64,000 nt of DNA from Haemonchus contortus. Lineage: Eukaryota; Nematoda; Chromadorea; Rhabditida; Trichostrongylidae. Shown in pieces: positions 26,701 to 35,879 of the stretch. The DNA lies in NCBI GenBank assembly GCA_000469685.2, contig LS997565.1:32520645-32584644 (forward strand). Reading direction: 5' to 3'. A model generated the notes under the pieces. The model saw only the letters and a program-made list of their open reading frames with translations. It did not search any database and was not told the origin of the DNA. The stretch's first letter is position 1. Each line of letters starts with the position of its first letter. The position numbers and the translations under genes are program-made.

Positions 26701-28352
26701 TCCAGGCAAATAGAGCGATCCCCTTGGTCCATTCGGAGATTTCTAGAGCGTCCTCATGTTGTTAGATATAACACCGACTGTGGACACCCATATGAGATTA
26801 CTACCCGTGACGAGCGAAAAATTCTGAGGACTGTTTCCAACAGTACGTCCTCCTTGAACCAGATCCGATCGGAATTAAACCTCTCTGTGTCGAAAACTAC
26901 AGTCTGGAGAACAGTGAGAAGATGCGAGAACATCACCAGGCAAGCAATGGAGAAGGTTACACGAATCACCGATCGTCACAAAGAGGCTCGACTCGGATTT
27001 GCAAAGATGAACCTAGGGAGAGATTGGGCAAAGATAGATCTGCATCGAAATCTCACCATAGAGCTGAATAATTCCTACTCAGGTCGTCTTTTCGGATGAA
27101 AAGAAATTCAATCTAACGGAAACGAGCGGTACTAACGCGACTTGAGGAAGGAACCAGTCTACTTCAGTCGTCGCAGTTTCGGTGGAGGAAGCCTATGGTG
27201 CGGGGTGCGTTCTGCAATGATGTCGTGTTGTCGTGAGCTGCAGTATGGATTTCGAGGATTACCAGAAAGTCTTGGAGCACCATCTAGTACCTTTTCTATG
27301 CCATCGCCGTCACTTCAACTATGTCTTTCAACAAGATAACGCCTACAATCATGTGAGCCGTGCAACGGATGAGTGGCTGCAATGCCAATAAATAAGCGTC
27401 CTACCATGGCCAGCCTGCAGTCCCGACCTCAGTCGGATGGAACATATCTGGGACATAATATTCAGACAATTTTATGCGAATAACCGTCAGTTCCAGGGCA
27501 AAGAAGAGCTGAAGCGAGCACTTATGGAAGCATGGAGAGCAACCGATGAGGAACGTCTTCGAAACCTTGTTTCTAGTATGCCACACAGGCTCTTTGATGT
27601 TGGTCCTAAACAAGAAGGAGCTATAGATTATTAACTGTTGTACATATGCCATTAACATTGATAAATCATTTACTTCCTCAGGGTGACCTTATAATTATGA
27701 AACGGTGCAAAAGCCGACACTATCTTTGAAAAATTCGTAAAAAATTTGAGGTGAAAGATATTGCGACCAAAATTTGAGTACGGAGGTACATTGTGACGAG
27801 GAATTTACCAGTGTTTGCCAAAAAATTCCATTCTGGCTGCTTTCTCCGGGATCGCAAAAATCTGGGGTGACCTTATAATTATGAAACGCACTGTATAGAG
27901 GGATTGTACGATAAGATGGGGTCCATCACTTTGCACACTTACAATGCTGTCGGTCAGCATTGACCCACCTAAACACTTTTCCCTAATATGTAATGCGTCA
28001 ACCACACCTGATTTGAACATGACCATCGAGAAAAAGCGACGTACATTTCCAGGAAGAGTCGATCACCACTCACTATGCCTGCACTTTTAAGAGTGGCAGA
28101 ATCTGTATAGTCCAGCAGCTGCGCACCCAGCGAAAGTTTCAGCGACCTCGGGTCACAACTGCAAAAATGACCGCGGTCTTATAGCCACCCTAACAAAGAA
28201 ACACTCCTCTAAAAACCCTGACATGCCTAGCGCACTCACGAAACTCCAATATGTGACACGATTTTCGAACGGAGTTCACCAATAGTCGCATTCGAATCTA
28301 ATTCGACTTGGAACACAGTTCCATCCGCCCTGTTCTTAACGCTCACTTTCAT
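20752..28352 (-). CDS. FBXO7: FBXO7-like F-box protein: Ubl, FP-like region, F-box, proline-rich tail
   Basis: Minus-strand exons: 28352-28240, 28158-28045, 25268-25094, 25025-24869, 24582-24487, 21617-21443, 21329-21215, 21165-20931 and 20876-20752 (stop). All phases agree, giving 1305 nt and 434 residues; human FBXO7 is 522. Residues 1-76 form a ubiquitin-like fold ending in AGIVSGDRLFLE, close to the FBXO7 Ubl. Residues about 110-215 resemble the FP domain shared with proteasome inhibitor PI31. Residues about 219-276 are F-box-like (ILAHMVPRAVTRLSGVSRLL, then FWLHVLSRDF). Residues 316-434 are rich in Pro and Gly, with NPFGPGAPFPGQGG and FDPFDP, typical of FBXO7/PI31 tails. Known family members act in SCF ubiquitin ligases and in proteasome and mitophagy control. 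The donor of exon 8 (GTTGGT at 20930) is weak and was chosen for phase. Intron 2 carries a dead Tc3-like element, and intron 5 carries a MITE and a SINE. Confidence 0.88.
21915..21940 (+). repeat. Poly-C tract
   Basis: A run of C with one T near its start, in FBXO7 intron 5. Its length is likely unstable and may be misassembled. Confidence 0.9.
22786..23355. mobile_element. Same MITE family, full-length, in FBXO7 intron 5
   Basis: Ends TCAAAGGCACAGTCTACGAT and ATCGTGGACTGTGCCTTTGA are inverted matches. The flanking TTAA has changed to TCAA and TTGA. A minus-strand SINE follows about 15 bp later. Confidence 0.7.
23371..23549 (-). mobile_element. tRNA-derived SINE, 3' truncated, FBXO7 intron 5
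   Basis: It is the reverse complement of the family: head GGCGGAGGTGGCGTAGTGGC at 23549 and B box GGTTCGAATCC. The tail beyond the GGCTGGCCACC block is missing. Confidence 0.7.
25380..26092 (-). repeat. Distant GC-box repeat with tandem units and an ACAT-type microsatellite
   Basis: Units of about 125-130 bp with a GAGTATTCC...TTTGAA(C/T)GCTCTAGG core repeat between about 25600 and 25970. A CACATACA-rich tract (25987-26092) follows. A similar unit end and tract occur near 40770-40860. Confidence 0.55.
26321..27893 (+). mobile_element. Tc3-like DNA transposon, degraded, TA target site
   Basis: The element is bounded by CAGTGCGTTTCATAATTATA and its inverse, with TA on both sides (26319-26320, 27894-27895). 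Each end also carries a second, internal copy of the GTTTCATAATTATAAGGTCA motif (26501 on the left, ending 27703 on the right), 174-184 bp inside the outer copy. Tc3 of C. elegans has two transposase sites per end at similar spacing. It lies in intron 2 of the FBXO7-like gene. Confidence 0.85.
26629..27634 (+). pseudogene. Broken Tc3-like transposase
   Basis: The open frame from 26629 to 27099 has the paired DNA-binding region of Tc3-type transposases. It then stops just before SDEKKFN, where the first catalytic Asp falls. Matching pieces continue in other frames: DLRKEPVYFSRRSFGGG near 27142, QQDNAYNHV near 27330, PWPACSPDLSRMEHIWD near 27405 and a C-terminus ending EGAIDY at 27634. At least one stop and several frameshifts make it inactive. 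Confidence 0.85.
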
Positions 28353-28543
28353 CTGTAAATAGCACGTTTTGCGACTTCCTACACATAGTTTCGGAAGCAA
28401 GAGTTTCAGAAGCAAGAGGGCTAAGACCAAATGGTAGCTCCAATTGAATACTGAGTTTCAAATTTCATTCGAGTCAACAGGTACAAAAAATAACAACAAC
28501 GAATAAAGAAACAGCAACAACATCGAAGCAACTAAATTTCAGG
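28353..28543 (-). promoter_or_regulatory. Intercistronic region with trans-splice acceptor before FBXO7
   Basis: This is the 191-bp gap between PUS7 and FBXO7. On the minus strand it contains a T-rich stretch (about 28470-28510) that could serve as a U-rich element, and it closes with GCTATTTACAG touching the ATG at 28352. A 5' UTR of zero length is common at trans-spliced nematode genes. Confidence 0.55.
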
Positions 28544-31500
28544 TTATAATCCGTCTCCTGCAGTTATAGTCCCAACTGTTGAATCCGTCTTCACAGACAC
28601 ACCTCCTGAGTGGCAGTCAGTTCTTTCACCATTGCTCTCCACTAAATCGCTCACAATGCTGTGTTCGCTGTTTTGAGCATTGGACCAGTCAGTTTTAGCA
28701 GCTTCAGCATGAATCTAAAGGAAAAACGAGTTTTAAATAGTCTGTACAAGTCCATAGACAATAACGTTTTTTAATCACAAAATCGAAATGTGAAAGATAT
28801 GGTCACACCACACATACACACATATACCCGTACAAACAGACATGCAAATAGACATACACGTACGAATACACATACACGTAGATACTACATATTCATAATA
28901 CGTACACATTCACTTACATGTCACATACTCAACCACACAATTCGTGCGTGCTCAGCTCGTCATCGAGCTTGACGGCGCAATTCTACTCAGATTATGCTCA
29001 TTTGCAAACGCTCCGCCTTAGTCGTGCCGCCTTCTACCAATGGTTTCCTTTGACCCCCTGTACCCTTTCCGGATTTGATTGCTTTAACATGGAAAAAAGA
29101 ACTTTCGAGCACGCTGCGCCCTTTGGAGGAGGAGTACGTGCCTATCACCACCCTTCATTGTCCGTTTCTTGCCGTATACTGTCCCTTCCATTTGGAAGCT
29201 CCATTTCTAGCACGACAGTTTTCCTGGTCCCGCCTTCCGTAGGCAGAGTCCTTAGTCCTGTATCTTTCTTAATGTCCCTATCCTGCCGCCTGAATGGTCC
29301 AAAATGGAATGTGCAAGGTGCTTCTACAACGGCAACTACTTGTACGATGTATCTGCTAATAAGGGGTCGCCAGCAGGCTGCATAGATTAACGATAAAATG
29401 AAAAGGGCAGGGTAAGTTAAGGAAATTTGGGGGCAGAGTATGGTGACGATCTGCAACATCCAAAATCAACGTATAGAAAAAATTGCTGCGGTGTTAGATA
29501 AATTATATAGGACACATCCAAACAGTGACGCTAACAAAAGAGTAGGTGTCTGTTCTTGGAACGGCTAACTAACCTACCTTCATAGAATTCTTTCCCATGT
29601 CGGTTCCGGTAATCTGTCGTAACGCCACCGTCGCATAACAACCCGAGGGAAGACTGAACTGCACTTGAAGAGCCATAAGATCACCAACCATTTCACTCTC
29701 ATCGATAGATCGTGTGGTTATTCCATCATATAAATAGCATTATATTGAGGTGCAATGTACGCTTCATATACGTGTACGAGTAAAAACTTACTTGAAGGTG
29801 GGCTCTAGGATCAGAATATCGAATAAACCTCCATTTAACATCAACGGGACGTATCAACATAGGTCTTGCAGTTTCACCGAGCGCAAACCGACTGAAAAAT
29901 TTGCATAGCTGTGATAGGCTTCATGCAAGATAACGATCAGAATTAACTAACTCCTCCAAAGTAGAAAATGAAGACATCGATAGGCCATCAGTGGTTAACA
30001 TTTCTTCATACCATCGCGACACTGCCCAACAGATCAGATTCAATGGACCAACAAAATAAATATCAAATCTAAAAGCTTCTCACCATAGTTTTTCTCAAAG
30101 TTAGAAGCTTCTCCTGGAAGTGGTATGTAAATGTCAAATGGAGAGGCTTCTGAAGGAAGTTTCTTCCCATCTTGTCCCACATCATCTGCTTGTATTGTAG
30201 CTCCATTTTCAGTTATCCGTCGAGAAACAACCTAGTCTAATTCAATCGACTTGATGCACAACCAAGAGAAGGTGAGGTTCGAAAAGACAAACATGCCTTG
30301 TTCCACAGCAGGCTTTGATAAGCGTGCACATACAAACTCCTGAGATTCATCGGCAACGCTTCCGTAATACACTGAAATGATCGCGTTCATAAAAAACCGC
30401 TGCAAGCAATTTGAAGCGAAGAACGTTGCGCTACAGACACAATGTCCGTACAATCTAGCCCAACTATTATAGCACCCAACTAGATTGAACGCTATTGTGC
30501 ACTAAAGCAGGAAAAGGCACATATCAATTCTTGATAGTGAACAAAACGTATGTGGACACTATCATGAATTGATCATGGAAGGGGAAAGCACCAGTTGGCC
30601 ATGCCGAGAGGGATCGAAAAGCGGACTACTATTCAGAGGATCCACTGATTAGAAGTGCCCTTGAAGCCAAGCACACTCAGCGGTGGCCAGCGGAGGGAGG
30701 GCGACCGGCAATCCCACATTTATATAAATGAGAACATTAGACATACTAAAAAAAGGAAAGTTAATATGAGGAAGTTCTACTACTCTACTACCACTACAAC
30801 ACGTCCTACTACTTGCGATAGGAGTAGAACGTTCGAGCAATAAACGCGTTGAAAAGAAGAGTAAACGTGACATTTGGGAAGAAAATCAACTTCTAGTTTT
30901 TGGTCAATGTTGAGGCTCCTACTGGTCAAGAGGTCGGAGAAAACCTGCAAAAGATAAGCATACATATAGAAGCACAGTAATAGAATGACCTTTTGCCAAG
31001 TTCCTCCTCTAGCTAGGCACTTGAATATGATGGCTTCTATTGATGCGTATGCTTGGCTTCCTTTTAAACATCGAAGTGCCTGTGAAGCATCTTTGGTTTG
31101 CTTCCAACATCGAAGTGCGTCTCCCACCGACCCAAGATATCCTAAACCAAAACGATTGCATGGAATTGTTTTGAACATTCTCTAACTCATAAGTTAGACG
31201 CGAATCATTGCAATAACGAAATGAACTCAAGTAGCGGTTCTCGCTGAGAAATAAAGCTCAATAAAGGAACTTTACCGGGTAAATGATCATTGTTGAGGAC
31301 AAGTGCTACGGCACCTTCCCAGTCCCTTTTCAGTATACGTTTCCCCACTTCTGCTGTGCTTGTACCACAAGAACCAAAACGCTGCATACCTGAGAAGTAA
31401 ACAATTATCTCTCCCTGACGTTGCCGGGCCAAAATTAATCCCTAGCAACTAACCGAAATAGTTGATGAATCCTTTTTCCTCTAGTTCTTCTAAACGACCC

Positions 31501-33270
31501 GTCAACGTGCTCTGCAGTTCTGGTGGTATACTTCTTAATAGAGATGTATTACGTGAAGGGAATAATGATGTAATAATGAAACGCACGAAACGCACGATGT
31601 AAAAGCATGTCACCTGAGAATAATACTGAATCGGTTTCCCCAGTGTCCTCCCATCTTCAGTTCATCGTTTTCGTATTCGAAATCATACACGATAATGTCC
31701 CTGAGGCGGGAGTTCAAGCTGAGAATTCGTTCCTGAAAACTTCTACTACGCGTGAGTGGACTGGATAGGAAGGAAGGTGAATCCCTCCGTTATATGGATT
31801 TTCCTTTCCCAAACAAAATTCCTTGTCGATAAGTCGGCTACATTTTGAGTATAAACTGCTTCAAGATCGAATTAGATCGAACGAACAATTCATGGGCCAC
31901 ATTGTGTCTTCAATGAACAATTTATACTATCGCTACGTATTCGTTTAAGCTCTATTGCCTAGCAAAACGCTCAGGTTTATGCGATAGCACCCAAAGTAAT
32001 TTTACCCAAGAAAGAGAAGTTTGACTCCTTACACCCTCCTTCACCTAATACAAACACGGTGGCGATAAAGTCCATGCAACAATCTATACTCACTACCAAG
32101 TGAAGCTGCTACCATCCACCAACATCCACCGCCCATCGATTTGTGTGTCAGCGCCCTTGAAGACCCACTACAAAACACTGACGAAATGTAATAGACTTTT
32201 TAAATATAGAACCAGGCACTATAGAATCGATAGAAGCTCAACACCAGACTAAACAAAAATCGAGCTAATCCAGTACTTGGTGGCAAAACTAGTAAATGCA
32301 TCATCTGGTCATTTGCATTTTTGATCAAAAGTTCTGTACCTTCTCTATTCGATTACAACTGACGCGCTGGCAAGTAATAGCACGTCGATCTTTGATTCCA
32401 TGGGTGCGGAAAGTGTTTGTATTAACACTGAAATATTTCAAAAAATCGAAACTAATCAAAACAACTGATCAATATAACCTCTTTCGCAAACAAACTTGAG
32501 GAATTTTGCAATAACTCCAAGAGCGTAACTAGTGTCCTTGTTCTCTTTTGCCAATGTAAAATGACCTTGATTGGGACAATCTTTATGCCATCGTTTTCGC
32601 TTCCTATAACGGTAAGAAGTAGGATACAAAAATAACATTAACGGAACAATACAGATTCCAAAAGTGAACAAACCTTGATCGGCTGTCTATGCCAAAATAG
32701 CTGACTTCAATGGAATTCTCCTTTGTCTCAGTATTCAACTTGCCATGATATCGCATCCTAACAAATTCATGTAACGCTTTCCGGTCATCCTTGCTAAAGC
32801 CCTGCAAAAAGTACGGTAAAAAAGGCAGTGAAAAGCATTGAGAGGAGGATGCCCTCACGTTGGGCGCTTACTGAAATGGCAAAGCAGAAGGTTCTTAATG
32901 TAATGAAAACAGAAAAGCACACCTCGCAAGATATGAGCAACGGCTCTGAAGACTTATTCAGGGCATCCAGGCTTGCCAACTGTTCACTATTCAAAAAAGA
33001 GGGCACAGTCACAGTCTCATCAACACCTCTCTCCTCTTCCTCTTTGACGTAGTTTTTAATGTCATCCGCTGTTCGCAATTGCAATACACTTCTATCATCT
33101 ATAAAAGAAGGCAATGGTAAAATGTAAATAACAACAAGAAATGGTTCTTACAATAGAAACATACCAAGAACTTCTTGTACAATGAAATCTGAGTACAGTT
33201 CCTTCAAGACGCAAGGCACGCTGACTTTCCGATCCCCAATGTAATTCGAAAGGCCAAAGTCCTGCTCCAT
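28544..33270 (-). CDS. PUS7: PUS7/TruD-family tRNA/mRNA pseudouridine synthase, 15 exons
   Basis: Exons read in phase on the minus strand: 33270-33165, 33098-32923, 32801-32674, 32603-32496, 32427-32340, 31732-31614, 31533-31454, 31389-31276, 31141-30990, 30371-30297, 30231-30084, 30021-29952, 29891-29792, 29697-29578 and 28714-28544 (stop). They sum to 1755 nt, or 584 residues; human PUS7 is about 660. TruD hallmarks appear in order: YSDFIVQE near residue 26, GIKDRRAIT with the catalytic Asp at about 186, NYFGMQRFG, then LYVHAYQSLLWN and LIRPVDVKW. Enzymes of this family isomerise uridine to pseudouridine in tRNA and mRNA. The start Met lies 5 nt after an acceptor-like site at 33276, which fits trans-splicing. 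The last exon is low-complexity and the least certain. Exon 10 appears to use a GC donor. It is the first gene of a probable operon with the FBXO7-like gene. Family identity is very firm; single exon edges are predictions. Confidence 0.94.
28800..28930 (+). repeat. Degenerate ACAT/ACACG microsatellite
   Basis: CACATACACACATATACCCG-type sequence with many ACATACACGTA units lies in the last PUS7 intron, between exons 14 and 15. Confidence 0.7.
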
Positions 33271-33280
33271 CGTTGCTGAT
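33271..33280 (-). promoter_or_regulatory. Trans-splice acceptor-like site before PUS7
   Basis: The minus strand reads TCGATCAG and then five bases before the ATG at 33270. The site fits an SL1-type acceptor and supports this ATG over upstream in-frame Met codons in the same open frame, which reaches back to 33465. The pyrimidine tract is short, so confidence is moderate. Confidence 0.45.
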
Positions 33281-34118
33281 CGAATAATCACAGAAAATAC
33301 AACCAACGATATGAAGGGAAACAGTCGGATTAGTGGACGAACAGCAGGGCCACGGAAACTTTTACAGTGCGCTTTCCGCGCTCCATGGCTACAATGATAA
33401 GGCGCCAATACAAAGAAAGAATTTCTTCTGAATGTTTTTTTCTTCATATTAAATAGATTCGTCATTTATATGATATCCGCTTATCAAACTATTTTCCATG
33501 CTCTATTTGATGACTTTTCTTCATTTCCTCATAGTGAATGCCTTCTTTGTGCCAACTCTTTTGTGGTAGTTCTGAGAGGTCTCTTTTTTGCATTTGCATA
33601 TCTTTTTCCTGGAAAATAGTGGAGCTACTTAGTTTTCTTTTCTTCTATAATTATCTGGTTCTGCGAGATAGGGGAAACGACCTCCCAGGGTCCTTATCCC
33701 TGAAACTAGGTTTTCATAATCTAGGAATTATGCTGGTGATCTTTTTTTATGCAGTTAACTTGGTGCAGAAATTTCTTCAGCATACATCTAATCCTCCTCG
33801 ATCCATTCCGTTTAAGAAAGGGAAATGCACAAAAATTGCATAACGTTTTCCGAAGTAGTTGTTGGGACAGAAACGACGTTCAGTATGGTCACCCATCTCT
33901 TACACTAACCTCCTGGCTTCCCCATCACCCACCCTCTGGTCCTTGCCTAATTGTAAGTCCCCTTTTCGGCGCGTCGTATATGTGACGGGTGAGAAATTGC
34001 GTGTCAAAATGTGGTTATGCCGTGCCGCATTACTGTAAGAGCCGAATGCCGTACTGAATTTTCGTTTCAAGAGGCAGCAATCACGTGCTGGCCCGCCGTG
34101 GGGTTGATCCACTTGCTC

Positions 34119-35130
34119 GGGTCAAGTTTGGGATGGGTTGAGCATAGGGCAAGACCAACAGAGCACATGTGAGCTCGGCCAGGCTCCGCCCACATTGGGC
34201 GGGACAGCACAGGAGTGGGCGGAGTCTTGGGCGAATCTTTTCCACTCGGTCTTCTATCAGCCCAGACGGCGGGAAAAATGAGCAAAACTGAGGAATGGGT
34301 CAACAAATGAAATGAAGGAGACTCACCGGCGGTGGGCGGGGCGTGCTCGCAGTGGACGGTACTTCCCTCATGAGTTCATAACTCCATTAAACGAAGGCGT
34401 GGAGGCCAGAGAAAAGATGAAAAGAATGGGCAAAGCCTCATGCGTGCTGGGCATGCCTAAACTTGGTGAGGCTCCGCCCACGATGGGCGAGGCGTGCGTG
34501 GAAACGGAAGCTGCATTCCAATAATAAATATAACTTCATTCAGAAAAGCTCTATGGCACGGGAAAGAGTGGTAAGGTGTAATAAAACAAATGCGGTCAGA
34601 TCCCAGAAGTGGGCGGGGCTTAGATCAAAAATTTATTACTCTATTCAGAAACGCTCCGGGTTGCGGGAAAAAAGTGGTAGGCTGTAATAAAACGAATGTG
34701 TTCAAATCCCAGAAGTAGGCTGAAATCGCACTGAAGTGAGAGGGGCTTAGATCAAGAGTCTATGACTCTGTTTAGAAACCCTCTAAAACGCGGGCAAAGA
34801 GTGGTTAGAGGTTGTGCAACAAATTGGTTAAATTTCCGAAATGGGCGAGGTTGGTACAGGGGGATGGGTGAAATCGAGGCTACTAGAGCGCTTTCAGGAC
34901 CTGCCTCACCTTCGTTGAATCGAGTTACGACAGTTTTTTTTGGGAAGTACTGCCCTCTTGGGTTCGCTTCGCTCACAAAAGGTGGATCTCCTTCGCCTGT
35001 TCTGCTGGCTCACTCCTTGCCTTTGTCCATTTCCCTCGTTAACTGGGCTTTTTCGTAAGCAAAATAAAATGTTTGGCCTTAGGTGCCGCCCACTCCGGGG
35101 CTTGTCGCGCCCCTGTGGGTGGAGCTTCTA
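34119..35130 (+). repeat. GC-box dispersed repeat, copy B, with an inverted tail
   Basis: It runs collinear with copy A from GGTCAAGTTTGGGATGGGTT through ACCGGCGGTGGGCGGGGCGT to tandem units at 34611 and 34737. From about 34895 to 35130 related sequence continues in the opposite direction (TCGTTGAATCGAGTTACGAC). It lies between PUS7 and PrimPol. Confidence 0.7.
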
Positions 35131-35696
35131 TGGGCTCATACATACGTATCCTGTTGATCTTGTTCTAGGCCCACCGTCCTAACATCTAACACTTGGCTAT
35201 CCCTGCATATTCTCCTTTCTTTTCAATGAATAGTTCATTCCATTTTAATGGGGTAAGCTCTTGAAGAGACCGTTGGTATCGTGGCCTACTGGAGAATAGT
35301 ATTGATAGGGGAAAAAGCGAAAGAATGCGCCAATCCAGAAAATAAGTAGTGGAAACGGAAGTTGTGGGGTATTACCTTTAGGAAACGGCATGGGAGGGGG
35401 TTGGTTAGGACACTAATTGATGCAATTGCGTAAAGATCTGGATTTACTAAACCGACATGTCCGAATCTGCTCTCTACTGTCGCCATGGACCAGGACTAGG
35501 TTTTGATTTTCCAGCATGGGTGTCCTCTGTGAATGGTGCATCATCTGCAAAGCCACTGAAACTCGTCCATCTTTGGGTGTGGCATACACTCGGTATGATC
35601 TTTGAACCCATATAACGCCTTATCTAAACCGTTCCTCGATCTGGCTGTACCATATATTGAATACTGGGCACCACTCATTCATTCTGAGCAGATATC

Positions 35697-35732
35697 TCAG
35701 AAACTAATTTTATCGCGAACTGTGCCTTCAAA
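35697..35732. repeat. MITE terminal fragment
   Basis: TATCGCGAACTGTGCCTTCA matches the right end of the TTAA-flanked MITE. No left end was identified upstream. Confidence 0.4.
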
Positions 35733-35789
35733 CTTGGTGTCTTCGGTATAACTTTCACTACAGCTTCGAGATTAATTGCTAATTTCTAA

Positions 35790-35799
35790 GTTATTACAG
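35790..35799 (+). promoter_or_regulatory. Acceptor-like site 80 nt upstream of the proposed PrimPol start
   Basis: GTTATTACAG ends at 35799, with an A/T-rich stretch before it. The first ATG after it opens the 55-codon frame 35880-36044, which closes on a strong GTGAGT donor in phase with PrimPol exon 2. It may be the SL acceptor of PrimPol or of another transcript. Confidence 0.35.
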
Positions 35800-35879
35800 G
35801 TCGTTCCTGCTCTTGTGAAATAAGATAGCTCATTCAAGAAAATTGGTTGAATGTTCAAAGGGGTCACGAAGATTAGCTC

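Larger units (their letters stand above)
20752..33276 (-). other. Probable two-gene operon PUS7 - FBXO7
   Basis: The PUS7 stop at 28544 and the FBXO7 start at 28352 lie 191 bp apart on the same strand. The spacer has a U-rich tract on the transcribed strand and ends in TTTACAG directly before the second ATG. In nematodes this layout usually marks a polycistronic unit resolved by 3' end formation and SL2-type trans-splicing. No AATAAA is visible in the spacer on the transcribed strand. The layout is seen in the sequence; the operon is inferred. Confidence 0.6.

Noticed and set aside
27805..28026. 73-residue minus-strand frame once considered as the next FBXO7 exon
   Set aside because: No acceptor puts it in phase with the Ubl exons. 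The exon at 28045-28158 completes the Ubl fold and then joins 25268 in phase.
30780..30989. In-frame continuation of PUS7 exon 9 and a possible exon at 30813-30944
   Set aside because: A cryptic acceptor and donor exist, but the family motif (YVHAYQSLLWN) lies in the exon at 30297-30371, which joins exon 9 in phase. The open stretch is intron.
33271..33465. Longer PUS7 N-terminus starting at an upstream Met in the same frame
   Set aside because: The extra part is hydrophobic and unlike the family, and an acceptor-like site lies between it and the chosen Met.
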